This document shows positions 26,950-35,315 of a stretch of 64,000 nucleotides of DNA, piece by piece (positions within the stretch are counted from its first letter, which is position 1; each line of letters opens with the position of its first letter). Origin of the DNA: Nonomuraea turcica (GTDB lineage: Bacteria; Actinomycetota; Actinomycetes; Streptosporangiales; Streptosporangiaceae); contig NZ_JAUZQF010000001.1 in the NCBI RefSeq assembly GCF_030718205.1, positions 806,001 through 870,000 on the forward strand, given 5' to 3'. Under the pieces are notes generated by a model. It was not told the origin of the DNA. It was given only the letters and a program-made list of their open reading frames with translations, and did no database searches. Both the position numbers and the translations under genes were made by a program.

Positions 26950-27516
26950 ATGGGAAACAGGGAAGATCTGCTGGCCGGGGCGAAGCGGTGCCTGATCGAG
27001 AAGGGCTACTCACGCACGACGGCGCGGGACATCGCCAACGTGTCCGGCGTGAGCCTGGCGGGCATCGGATACCACTTCAAGTCGAAGGACGCGCTGATGA
27101 ACGAGGCGCTGTTCGAGGCGATGCGGGAGTGGGGCGACGACCTGGCCGCGACCCTGGCGGCCGACGTCAAGCAGGACGCCACCCCGCTGGAGCGGTTCGA
27201 GGCGGCGTGGGATCGGGTGGTGGAGTCGTTCTCGCGGTTGCGGCCACTGTGGGTCACCCAGTTCGAGCTGCTCGGGCAGATCGACCACATTCCGGAGGTG
27301 CGCGAGCAGCTCGTGCACGGCATCAAGGAGGCGCGGCTGGGGCTCGCGGAGCTGTTCGAGGGCATCCAGCCGGAGAGCGATCCCGAGCGTGCGCGGCTGA
27401 CCGGGACCTTCTATCAGGCCATGCTGACGGGGTTTCTGTCCCAGTGGCTGTTCGACCCGGACAGTGCGCTGTCGGGCCGCGAAGTGGTCGCGGCCCTGCG
27501 CATGATCGCCTCCTAG
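26950..27516 (+). CDS. TetR-family transcriptional regulator
   Basis: A 188-residue regulator with an N-terminal TetR helix-turn-helix (CLIEKGYSRTTARDIANVSGVSLAGIGYHFKSKDAL) and a variable C-terminal ligand domain. ATG 26950 sits 6 nt after TATTCT; the frame is open upstream but that stretch is antisense to the monooxygenase. It likely represses the divergent monooxygenase and itself. Confidence 0.92.
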   Translation: MGNREDLLAGAKRCLIEKGYSRTTARDIANVSGVSLAGIGYHFKSKDALMNEALFEAMREWGDDLAATLAADVKQDATPLERFEAAWDRVVESFSRLRPLWVTQFELLGQIDHIPEVREQLVHGIKEARLGLAELFEGIQPESDPERARLTGTFYQAMLTGFLSQWLFDPDSALSGREVVAALRMIAS

Positions 27517-28154
27517 AAGGCGCTTATCGTGGCCGGGGCGCGCTCGGCGCGGCTCAGCGTGCGGATGACGGCCGTGGCCCCGTGCCGGTGCACGGCCAGC
27601 CGGGCCAGCAGCTCGACCGCCGGATCGATGACCGACTCCGGCAGGGCAGGCGTCTCGACGCCCACGCTGGCGGCCAGGTCGTCGGAGTGCACGACCAGCT
27701 CGACCAACCTGGTCAGCAGGAAGTCGTCCAGCGTGAGCGACCAGTTCGCCCACGGCAGGTGCACGACCCGGTCGGCCGGCTCGGCGGGCAGTGCGGCGGT
27801 CAGCAGGTCGAGCAGTGCCTGTGTGCGCTCCACCAGCGCGACCGGCCCGTCGGCGGCGGCCGCCTCCCCGCCCCGCCGGACGAAGACGTTGCTCTCGTGG
27901 TCGAGGCCCGCCTGCACCCATGGTGACCTGGAAAAGTGCTCGATGAGCCCGATCGGCTCCTCGGCGGCTCCGTTGTCGGCCGCCAACGCGTCGCGAACCC
28001 TCACGATCTGGTGGGCCAGGTGTCCGGCCAGTCCGCCGACGCTGAATTCCGTGAGCGCGCTCGGCTTGTCCCACGCCCCGGCCACGGCCGGGTCGCTCAG
28101 GAGCGACACGGCCGACGCCGCGGCGACCAGATAGGACTGCCTGCTCTCCCCCAT
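27513..28154 (-). CDS. Maleylpyruvate isomerase-like, mycothiol-dependent family protein
   Basis: A 213-residue DinB/MDMPI-type four-helix protein: SVGGLAGHLAHQIVRVRDAL carries a metal-binding His region, and WANWSLTLDDFLLTRLVELVVHSDDLA supplies the family's second motif. Members bind a divalent metal and use mycothiol in isomerase or transferase reactions, or have unknown roles. Its end overlaps the TetR stop by 4 bp in convergent orientation. Confidence 0.8.
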   Translation of the reverse strand: MGESRQSYLVAAASAVSLLSDPAVAGAWDKPSALTEFSVGGLAGHLAHQIVRVRDALAADNGAAEEPIGLIEHFSRSPWVQAGLDHESNVFVRRGGEAAAADGPVALVERTQALLDLLTAALPAEPADRVVHLPWANWSLTLDDFLLTRLVELVVHSDDLAASVGVETPALPESVIDPAVELLARLAVHRHGATAVIRTLSRAERAPATISAF

Positions 28155-28173
28155 ATGTCGCCCTTCCGCTGAT

Positions 28174-28488
28174 TCAGCTGGTAACTCGGGCCAACACTAT
28201 CCCTCCGACGATGAGCGCGAGCGCCGTCATCCTGCCCACTGAGACGGGGTCGTCGTTGAGCACGATGCCCAGGATGATCGCGCCGACGGCGCCGATGCCG
28301 GTGAAGACCGCGTACGCGGTGCCGACCGGCAAGGTGTTCATGGCCTGCGACAGCAGCCAGACGGCGGCAGCCATCAGGGCCAGGGAGACCAGAGTGGGCA
28401 CGGGCCTGGTGAAGTTGTGCGTCGGCTTGATGCTCTGCGACCACGCCACCTCCACCAGCCCGGCCAGCATCAGGATCAGCCAGTTCAT
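28174..28488 (-). CDS. SMR-family exporter, SugE/Gdx type
   Basis: A 104-residue four-helix small multidrug resistance protein with the essential membrane Glu13 (GLVEVAWSQSIKPT). The Trp-Ser-x-x-x-Lys sequence after the Glu is typical of the SugE/Gdx branch, whose members export guanidinium or quaternary amines by proton antiport as dual-topology dimers. Its start overlaps the azoreductase stop by 4 bp, so it is the second gene of that operon. Confidence 0.9.
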   Translation of the reverse strand: MNWLILMLAGLVEVAWSQSIKPTHNFTRPVPTLVSLALMAAAVWLLSQAMNTLPVGTAYAVFTGIGAVGAIILGIVLNDDPVSVGRMTALALIVGGIVLARVTS

Positions 28489-29114
28489 CGGGCCGCCTCC
28501 TTCAGTGCCGCGGCCAGGGACTCCTCGTGCCGGCCGCGCAGGTGGGCCAGCGCCGGGTCGAGGCGGGCGTTGACCAGCTCCGCGTGGATGAACGTCACGT
28601 CCTCGACCCGGAAGTGGCCCTTGAAGAAGTCGCGCAGGTAACGCTCCTGGTGGTCATACGGCTCGCGGGGCGTGCCCGGGCCGTACGCGCCGCCGCGCGC
28701 GCCGGTCACCACGAACGAGCGGCCTGCGAGCGACATCTTGGGGAACGTGATCTGGTCGAGCCAGGCCTTCAGCGATGAGGGGATCGAGTAGTTGTACATC
28801 GGCGTGCCGATCAGGATCACCTCGGCGGCCACCACCTCGGCCAGCAGCGGCTCCACGACGGCCCACGCCCGCCGGTGGGCGGGGGTGCGGACCGCCTCCT
28901 CATAACGCGAAATTTCGGTTATCTCGTGCTCAAGGATGTAGTCGCACAACTCCGTCCAAGCCTCGCTGATGTGCGGCACGGGTTGTGCGGCCAGGTCGCG
29001 GTAGACGTACCCGGCCTGCGGATTGGCGGCTCGCCAGGTCTCGGCGTACACGCTCGACAACCTGCGCGAGAACGACGCCGCGCGGCGTGCGCTGGCGTCC
29101 AGGTGCAGCAACAT
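28485..29114 (-). CDS. FMN-dependent NADH azoreductase-like flavoprotein
   Basis: A 209-residue flavodoxin-fold enzyme: MLLHLDASARRAASFSRRLS binds the FMN phosphate; LIGTPMYNYSIPSSLKAWLDQITFP and TGARGGAYGPG are AzoR signatures. It reduces azo bonds and quinones with NAD(P)H. A GGAGAG ribosome site lies before ATG 29114. It forms an operon with the SMR exporter and is controlled from two palindromes next to its promoter. Confidence 0.92.
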   Translation of the reverse strand: MLLHLDASARRAASFSRRLSSVYAETWRAANPQAGYVYRDLAAQPVPHISEAWTELCDYILEHEITEISRYEEAVRTPAHRRAWAVVEPLLAEVVAAEVILIGTPMYNYSIPSSLKAWLDQITFPKMSLAGRSFVVTGARGGAYGPGTPREPYDHQERYLRDFFKGHFRVEDVTFIHAELVNARLDPALAHLRGRHEESLAAALKEAAR

Positions 29115-29130
29115 GATCTCTCCAATAACT

Positions 29131-29179
29131 GGACACGCTGTCCGGATCACTATAACCGGACGACGTGTCCACCTACAAT
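29131..29179. promoter_or_regulatory. TetR operators and divergent promoters (azoR / tetR)
   Basis: GGACA-CGC-TGTCC (29131-29143) and GGAC-GACGT-GTCC (29158-29170) are two 13-bp operator-like palindromes 27 bp apart. The azoR -10 (minus TATAGT, 29149-29154) lies between them and the tetR -10 (TACAAT, 29174-29179) is just right of the second. Confidence 0.65.
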
Positions 29180-29186
29180 GGGCGAC

Positions 29187-29741
29187 ATGGAGAGAGCCGA
29201 CGCCGCGCGCAACCGCGCCCGGATCCTCGAAGCGGCAGCCCAGCTCTTCGCCGAGAAGGCGCCGCAGGACGTGACGATGGACGACATCGCCAGGAGGGCG
29301 GGGGTGGGCCGGGGCACGCTTTATCGCCGCTACCCGGACCGTGCCTCCATCGCCGTCGCGCTGCTCGACGAGCACGAACGGGAGCTGCAGGAACGGCTGC
29401 TGCGCGGCGAGCCGCCGCTGGGCCCGGGCGCGCCGGCCGCCGAGCGGCTGGCCGCCTTCTACGCCGCCATGGTGCGGCTGCTGGAGGACCACGCGCACCT
29501 GGTGCTCGGCTCGGAAGTGGGTCGCACACGTTTCGAGACCGGCGCGTACGGTTTCTGGCGGGCACACGTGCGGGTGCTCCTGGTCGCCGCCGGCACGCCC
29601 GGCCCCGACGCGCTGGTCGACGTCCTGCTCGCGCCTCTGGCCCCCGAGGTGTACGGCTATCAGCGCTCGGTGCTCGGCCTGACCCCCGCCCAGATCAGCG
29701 AGGCACTGACCAGGCTCACGGCGATTCTAGAACCCTCGTGA
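29187..29741 (+). CDS. TetR-family transcriptional regulator
   Basis: A 184-residue regulator with ARILEAAAQLFAEKAPQDVTMDDIARRAGVGRGTLYRRYPDR as DNA-binding domain. TACAAT lies 7 nt before ATG 29187, giving a leaderless start; ATG 29178 would overlap that -10 box. It is divergent from the azoreductase-SMR operon and probably its repressor. Confidence 0.92.
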   Translation: MERADAARNRARILEAAAQLFAEKAPQDVTMDDIARRAGVGRGTLYRRYPDRASIAVALLDEHERELQERLLRGEPPLGPGAPAAERLAAFYAAMVRLLEDHAHLVLGSEVGRTRFETGAYGFWRAHVRVLLVAAGTPGPDALVDVLLAPLAPEVYGYQRSVLGLTPAQISEALTRLTAILEPS

Positions 29742-30450
29742 CCGTGGACCTGATGAACGCGCGGGCCAGCTTGGCCCTTCTGAACCGGCTCAGCGGCGGT
29801 GCCGTCGTGCCGTACCTGCGGGCGCGCACATCGGCCACCACGATCGCGGGCGCGCCCAGCTCGTGCAGCACCTCCAGGGCCTCCCGCTTGCTGATCAGCC
29901 GCCCGTCCCGCAGCGTGACCACGGCCCTGGCGACCGTGACCATGCCCAGGTCCACCCAGATGTCGTGCAGCCACCGGCGGCGTCCCCCCGTCCTGTCCAG
30001 CCAGAAGTCCCGCAGGTCCGCCCGGACGTACTCGGCCAGCTCCGCGTCAGAGACCGGCGGCAGCAGGCCGGTGGGCGGCGGCCCGTGCAGCTCCAGGGGC
30101 GTGGTGTGCAGTTCGCGCCGGGTGACGGCGGTGACCGGACGCCGGAAGATCTGCGCGTGTGCCCATGTCACGTGCTCGGCCGACAGGTCCGCCAGCTCCT
30201 GCCTGGCCATGTACGAGCAGTGCAGCTTGTCCGCGAGCGGCAGGTCGATGGCCCGGTGCAGGGCCTTGATCCGCCGCCACTGCGCCATCGTGATGGGCTC
30301 GGCGACGACGGCGATGAGGTCCAGGTCGCTGCGGCCCGGCTGGTAGTCGTCGGTCGCCAGTGAGCCGTGCGCCCATAACGCGACAAGGGGAACGGCCGGC
30401 TCCACTGCCTCGAGGAAATGCCTTAGCAGGCGGTCGGTCGCTGCGTGCAT
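29716..30450 (-). CDS. Nucleotidyltransferase-domain protein, aminoglycoside adenylyltransferase-like
   Basis: A 244-residue protein with the nucleotidyltransferase beta motif GSLATDDYQPGRSDLDLI (GS then DxD). It continues with helices like those of streptomycin/spectinomycin adenylyltransferases. It may transfer AMP to a small molecule; antibiotic resistance is possible but not shown. It overlaps the TetR 3' end and is divergent from the SDR gene with almost no spacer. Confidence 0.8.
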   Translation of the reverse strand: MHAATDRLLRHFLEAVEPAVPLVALWAHGSLATDDYQPGRSDLDLIAVVAEPITMAQWRRIKALHRAIDLPLADKLHCSYMARQELADLSAEHVTWAHAQIFRRPVTAVTRRELHTTPLELHGPPPTGLLPPVSDAELAEYVRADLRDFWLDRTGGRRRWLHDIWVDLGMVTVARAVVTLRDGRLISKREALEVLHELGAPAIVVADVRARRYGTTAPPLSRFRRAKLARAFIRSTVTRVLESP

Positions 30451-30460
30451 GATGGCAACT

Positions 30461-31228
30461 ATGATCGATACTCGCCGAGGTGAAAAGGTCGCGTTGATCA
30501 CTGGTGTGGGACGCACCATTGGCATCGGCGCGGGAATCGCCCGCCAACTGGCGGCTTCAGGCTGGGACATCGCCTTCACTTACTGGCATGCCTACGACGA
30601 ACGCATGACCTGGGGGCCCGAGCCGGCGGCGACGGAGACGATCACCAAGGAACTCGCCGAGCGTGGCGCGGCCACCGCCGCCATCGAGGCGGATCTCATC
30701 GACGTCGAGACCCCCGCACGCGTCTTCGACGCGGCGGAGCGGCAATTGGGCCAGGTCACCGCCCTGGTGATGTGCCACTGCGAGTCGGTCGACTCCGGTC
30801 TGCTCGACACCACCGTGGAGAGCTTCGACCGGCACTTCGCCGTGAACGCCCGCGCCACGTGGCTGCTGATCCGGGAGTTCGGCAGGCGTTTCCAGGGCGC
30901 CAAGGGGTCCGGCCGGATCATCGCCCTCACCAGCGACCACACGGTCGGCAACCTGCCGTACGGGGCGAGCAAAGGCGCGCTGGACCGCATCACCCTGGCG
31001 GCCGCCTCTGAGCTCGCTCACCTCGGCATCAACGCGAACGTCATCAATCCCGGCCCGGTGGACACCGGTTGGATATCGGACGAGCTGCGCGAGACCCTCG
31101 TCGGACGCATAGCGCGCGGCCGCCTCGGCACCCCGGAAGACACCGCACACCTCGTCGACTTCCTCTGCTCGCCGCAGGGGGAGTGGATCAACGGCCAATT
31201 GCTGATGAGCAACGGCGGCTGGGCCTGA
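30461..31228 (+). CDS. Short-chain dehydrogenase/reductase
   Basis: A 255-residue classical SDR. VALITGVGRTIGIGAGIARQLAASG is the cofactor loop, LVMCHCESVDSGL takes the NNAG position and GRIIALTSDHTVGNLPYGASKGALD contains YxxxK with Ser upstream. The C-terminal NPGPVDTGWI and QGEWINGQLLMSNGG are standard. ATG 30461 and 30449 are both possible. Confidence 0.9.
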   Translation: MIDTRRGEKVALITGVGRTIGIGAGIARQLAASGWDIAFTYWHAYDERMTWGPEPAATETITKELAERGAATAAIEADLIDVETPARVFDAAERQLGQVTALVMCHCESVDSGLLDTTVESFDRHFAVNARATWLLIREFGRRFQGAKGSGRIIALTSDHTVGNLPYGASKGALDRITLAAASELAHLGINANVINPGPVDTGWISDELRETLVGRIARGRLGTPEDTAHLVDFLCSPQGEWINGQLLMSNGGWA

Positions 31229-31241
31229 ACGTCCCAGATCG

Positions 31242-32180
31242 TCAAGGTGTGCTGAACAGGGCGCTCACCGACTCGCCGTCGTGGATGCGGCGCATGGCCT
31301 CGGCCAGGGCGGGCGCGATCGACAGGACCGTGAGCTTGTCGCTGGGCTTGGGCGGCGGCACGGTGTTCGTGCAGACGATCTCCTCGATCTCCGGCAGCGC
31401 GCTCAGCCGCTCCACCGCCCCGCTGGAGAACAACCCGTGCGTGCAGGCCACGCGCACCGAGCGCACGCCGCGCTCGCGCAGCCGGTCGAGCAGCTCGATG
31501 ACCGTGCTGCCCTTGGCGATCTCGTCGTCCAGGACGATGACGTCCTTGCCCGCCACGTCGCCGATGACCGAGCTGATCACCACGCGGTCGTCGCTGAAGC
31601 GTTGTTTGGCGCCCATCGCGACGCCGGTGCCGAGCAGGCGGGCGAAGTGGGCGGCCTCCTTGGCATTGCCGAGGTCGGGGGAGACGACGACCGTGTTGGA
31701 CAGGTCGTACTGACGGAAGTGCGCGGCCAGCTCCCGCAGTGCGTGCAGGTGGTCGACCGGGACGCTGAAGAAGCCGTGCACCTGCGGCGAGTGCAGCGTC
31801 ATCGCCAGCACCCGGTTGGCGCCCGCGGCCACCATCAGGTCGGCGACCAGCCGCGCGCCGATGGAGATGCGCGGTGCGTCCTTCTTGTCCGACCTGGCAT
31901 AGGCGTAGTGCGGGAGCACGACGGTGGTCCTGGCCGCGGACGCGCCGCGGGCGGCGTCCAGCATGAGCAGCAGTTCGACCAGGTGCTCCTGGACGGGCGG
32001 CACCAGTGGCTGGATGAGGAAGACGTCACGCTCGCGGCAGTTGGCCTGCAACTGCACTTCCAGCGCGTCGTTGGCGAAGCGACTGACCTGGACGGGGTGC
32101 AGGGGAGTGCCCAGGTGGGCACAGATCTCTTCGGCCAGTTCGGGATGGGCGGTGCCGCTGAACACGGTGATGTCTCGCAC
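31242..32180 (-). CDS. prs: Ribose-phosphate diphosphokinase (PRPP synthetase)
   Basis: A 312-residue enzyme making PRPP from ribose 5-phosphate and ATP. FSGTAHPELAEEICAHLG, the flexible HYAYARSDKKDAPRISIGARLVADL loop and the PRPP loop VIVLDDEIAKGST are diagnostic. It lacks the usual glmU neighbour, so it may be an additional paralogue serving specialised metabolism. It starts at GTG 32180, with TATGCT 9 nt upstream. Confidence 0.93.
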   Translation of the reverse strand: MRDITVFSGTAHPELAEEICAHLGTPLHPVQVSRFANDALEVQLQANCRERDVFLIQPLVPPVQEHLVELLLMLDAARGASAARTTVVLPHYAYARSDKKDAPRISIGARLVADLMVAAGANRVLAMTLHSPQVHGFFSVPVDHLHALRELAAHFRQYDLSNTVVVSPDLGNAKEAAHFARLLGTGVAMGAKQRFSDDRVVISSVIGDVAGKDVIVLDDEIAKGSTVIELLDRLRERGVRSVRVACTHGLFSSGAVERLSALPEIEEIVCTNTVPPPKPSDKLTVLSIAPALAEAMRRIHDGESVSALFSTP

Positions 32181-32213
32181 GGTTCCCAGAGCATAGCGAC
32201 CAGGTGCACACGT

Positions 32214-32852
32214 TCACGAGAGCAGGTCGGGGGTGAGCGCGTCGAGTCCAGGCAACACCCGCCAGGCCAGCGCGAGCGCGTCCGGCGCGGGCGGGTACGC
32301 CGGGTGCGGCACGGCGATCACCCGCATCCCGGCGGCGTGCGCCGACCGCAGGCCGTTGCTCGAATCCTCGACCGCCACGCACCCGCGCGGGTCGACCTTC
32401 ATCCGCCGCGCCGCCTCCAGATATCCGTCCGGCGCCGGCTTGCCGCGCGCGACCTCCTCGGTGGACACCGTGGCCGCGAAACACTCCTTCAGCTCGGCCG
32501 CGTCCAGCACCACGTCGATCAGCCGGCGCGGCGACGAGCTGGCCAGCCCCAGCGTGACGTGCCCGGACGTGCGCCGCACCGCCTCCACCGCACCGGGCAG
32601 CAGTGGCACCTCGTCGCGATAGCGCGCGGCCATCTGGTCCACCACGCCGCGCGCGATCTCGTCCGGCGCCATCCGCACCCCCAGCTCGGCCAGGTACGCG
32701 GCCCACTCGCCGGTGCTCATGCCCATGAGCCTGGACTGGGTGTCCGGCTGCCACGTGCCGCCGTGCTCGGCAACGAACGCCCGTCGCACCTCCTCCCATA
32801 CCGGCTCTGAATCGACCAGCACGCCGTCGAGGTCGAACACGCACGCTTCCAT
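32214..32852 (-). CDS. HAD-superfamily IA phosphatase
   Basis: A 212-residue HAD hydrolase with motif I VFDLDGVLVDSEP, motif II LGLASSSPRR, the Lys of motif III in GKPAPDGYL and motif IV VAVEDSSNGLRSA. It is of the beta-phosphoglucomutase/phosphoglycolate phosphatase-like subgroup, acting on a sugar phosphate. GGGAGA precedes ATG 32852. Confidence 0.9.
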   Translation of the reverse strand: MEACVFDLDGVLVDSEPVWEEVRRAFVAEHGGTWQPDTQSRLMGMSTGEWAAYLAELGVRMAPDEIARGVVDQMAARYRDEVPLLPGAVEAVRRTSGHVTLGLASSSPRRLIDVVLDAAELKECFAATVSTEEVARGKPAPDGYLEAARRMKVDPRGCVAVEDSSNGLRSAHAAGMRVIAVPHPAYPPAPDALALAWRVLPGLDALTPDLLS

Positions 32853-32960
32853 GGCATCTCCCGTGGGGATCGACAGGTCCAACATCATCGCATGTCCTTA
32901 TTGCCCGAGATTCATCCTCTTAGGGGCGTTCATTGAGCTACCCCGGGCTGAATACCGGGC

Positions 32961-34760
32961 ATGCGGCTAGGCATGGCAGATCTTCCATTTCACGACAAGG
33001 GCGACTTTGCGGACGCGGATCGGGGATTCATCGCCAAGCTCAGCCCCGCCGTGATCAAGACTGTGGACGGCAGGGTCATCTGGGACGGCGACTCCTACGA
33101 CTTCCTCCAGGGGGAGTGCCCGGCGACGGCCCATCCCAGCCTGTGGCGGCAGGCCCAGTTGTGTGCCAGACAAGGTCTGTACGAGGTCACCGACGGCATC
33201 TACCAGGTACGCGGCCTGGACCTGTCCAACATGACGCTGGTCGAGGGCGAGAGCGGCGTCATCGTCGTCGACCCGCTGATCTCCACCGAGTGCGCCGCCG
33301 CCGCGCTGAAGCTGTACCGGGCCCACCGCGGCCCCCGGCCCGTCACCGCCGTGATCTACACGCATCCCCACGCCGACCACTTCGGCGGCGTCCGCGGCGT
33401 CACCCGCGGCGGGGTGCCCATCCTGGCCGCTGCCGGGTTCCTCGAACAGGCGGTGTCGGACACCGTGTACGCGGGCCCGGCGCTCTCCCGCCGCGCCGTC
33501 TACATGTACGGCCCCGCATTGCCCCGCTCGCCCGAGGGCCAGATCGGCTGCGGCCTCGGCATGACCGTCTCGACGGGCAGCCTGTCCTTCATCCCGCCCA
33601 CGGTCGGCATCACCCGCACTGGACAGGAAGAGACGGTCGACGGCGTACGGATGGTCTTCCAGCTCGGCTCGGGCGCCGAGATGACGATCCTCCTGCCTGA
33701 CCGCCACGCGTTGTGCCTGGCCGAGAACGCCACCCACAACCAGCACAACCTGCTATCCCTGCGCGGCGGCCCGTACCACGATGCCCGGGCCTGGGCGCGG
33801 GGCCTCAACGAGACACTGTCCCTGTTCGCCGGCCAGGCCGACGTCGCCTTCGCCGCACACCACTGGCCGACGTGGGGCCGCGACGACATCGCCCGTTTCC
33901 TGTCCCGGCAGCGCGACATGTACGCCTACCTGCACGACCAGACCCTTCGCCTGCTCAACAAGGGCCTGACGGCGGCCGAGATCGCCGAGGCCGTGCAGCT
34001 GCCGCCCGAGCTCGAGCGCTCCTGGCATACCCACGGCTACCACGGCTCGGCCAGCCACAACGTCAAGGCCGTCTACCAGCGGTACGTGGGCTGGTTCGAC
34101 GGCAACCCCGCGCACCTGTGGGAGCACCCGCCGCGGGAGAGCGCGATCCGATACGTCGAGTGCCTGGGCGGCGGCGCGGCCGTGGTCGAGTTCGCCCGCC
34201 GTTACCTGGCCGAGAACGACCTGCGCTTCGCCGCCCAGCTGCTCAACCACGCCGTCTTCGCCGACGAGGGCAACAAGGAGGCCCGCGACCTGCTCGCCGA
34301 CGTCTACACCAGGCTCGGCCGCGGCGCGGAGAACGCCACGTGGCGCAACTTCTACCTCATGGGCGCGCTGGAGCTGGCGGACGGCATCGTGCCCGCCACC
34401 GCCGACACCGTCCCGGCCGATCTGTGCGCCGCGCTGAGCGTGGAGCAGATCTTCGACTCGCTGGCCATCCGCGTGGACGGCCCGCGGGCCTGGCACGAGC
34501 GCCTGGCCATCGACTGGCACCTGACCGACCTGGGGGAGCGGCACCGTACGACGTTGTCCAACGGGGCGCTGATCCACCAGGCCGAGCCGCGCGACGAGGC
34601 CGCGGACCTGACGTTGCGGCTGACGAAGGCGCAGCTGCTCGGCCTGCTGTCGGGCAAGGGCGTCGAAGGCGTGGAACGGGAGGGCGACACCTCGGCGCTG
34701 CGGCGGCTGGTAGCGGTGCTGGACCGGCCGGTGCCCGACTTCGCCATCGTCACGGCGTGA
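32961..34760 (+). CDS. Alkylsulfatase-type metallo-beta-lactamase hydrolase
   Basis: A 599-residue protein matching the SdsA1 architecture: a metallo-beta-lactamase domain with THPHADHFGG (two-zinc site) and AENATHNQHNLLSLRGG, then a dimerisation domain (LWEHPPRESAIRYVECLGG) and a C-terminal SCP2-like domain from about residue 475. SdsA1 enzymes cleave long-chain alkyl sulfates to alcohol and sulfate. There is no signal peptide, so it is probably cytoplasmic. An alternative ATG lies at 32973. Confidence 0.92.
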   Translation: MRLGMADLPFHDKGDFADADRGFIAKLSPAVIKTVDGRVIWDGDSYDFLQGECPATAHPSLWRQAQLCARQGLYEVTDGIYQVRGLDLSNMTLVEGESGVIVVDPLISTECAAAALKLYRAHRGPRPVTAVIYTHPHADHFGGVRGVTRGGVPILAAAGFLEQAVSDTVYAGPALSRRAVYMYGPALPRSPEGQIGCGLGMTVSTGSLSFIPPTVGITRTGQEETVDGVRMVFQLGSGAEMTILLPDRHALCLAENATHNQHNLLSLRGGPYHDARAWARGLNETLSLFAGQADVAFAAHHWPTWGRDDIARFLSRQRDMYAYLHDQTLRLLNKGLTAAEIAEAVQLPPELERSWHTHGYHGSASHNVKAVYQRYVGWFDGNPAHLWEHPPRESAIRYVECLGGGAAVVEFARRYLAENDLRFAAQLLNHAVFADEGNKEARDLLADVYTRLGRGAENATWRNFYLMGALELADGIVPATADTVPADLCAALSVEQIFDSLAIRVDGPRAWHERLAIDWHLTDLGERHRTTLSNGALIHQAEPRDEAADLTLRLTKAQLLGLLSGKGVEGVEREGDTSALRRLVAVLDRPVPDFAIVTA

Positions 34761-34809
34761 GGACCCGTCGGCGCTGCCGGAGGGCTATCGGACGGCGCTT
34801 GCGGCGGCC

Positions 34810-35271
34810 TCAGTCGGAGCGCCGTCCGGCCGCCGCACCCAGCGCCCGGCAGGCCAGGGCCAACAGGGTGACCACCATGGCCGCGACGCCGGGGCCCAGC
34901 ACCAGCGGCACCGTCAGCCCGCCCGCGTGCCAGGCCGCCGCCAGGACCGCCGCCGACGTCAGCGCGCCCACCCCGAACATCGCCCCCCACATGGGGAGCA
35001 CATGCAGGTAGGAGAAGAGCAACGGGAACGCCAGCCACACGAACGGCGGCGCCGCCACGGCCAGCACCGCCCAGCCCGCGGTCACCGAGCCCAGCCACAC
35101 CCGCTTGCCCTCGATCGCGAAACCGGCGGCGTAGACCAGACCGAGCAGCATGCCGCCGACGGCCACGGCCACGCGATCCTCGCGCAGCAGGCCGAGCACG
35201 GCGACCACCAGCAGCCCGTAGGCGGTGGCATGCACCGTCCACAGCAGCATTCGCAACGGAATGTCCATCAT
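34810..35271 (-). CDS. Small multi-helix membrane protein, possibly an isolated kinase sensor domain
   Basis: A 153-residue protein with about five hydrophobic helices. APPFVWLAFPLLFSYLHVLP resembles the membrane sensor of NarL-type actinomycete histidine kinases. The protein stops just where such kinases enter the HisKA_3 linker, and no kinase domain follows. It is either a stand-alone membrane protein or the remnant of a truncated kinase. No response regulator is adjacent. Confidence 0.65.
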   Translation of the reverse strand: MMDIPLRMLLWTVHATAYGLLVVAVLGLLREDRVAVAVGGMLLGLVYAAGFAIEGKRVWLGSVTAGWAVLAVAAPPFVWLAFPLLFSYLHVLPMWGAMFGVGALTSAAVLAAAWHAGGLTVPLVLGPGVAAMVVTLLALACRALGAAAGRRSD

Positions 35272-35315
35272 CAGTCACTAAGCGTAACTGGAGGTGACTG
35301 CCACCGCCAGATGCG

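Noticed and set aside
28140..28500. Guanidine riboswitch upstream of the SugE/Gdx-type exporter
   Set aside because: The gene start overlaps the azoreductase stop by 4 bp, so there is no leader for a riboswitch.
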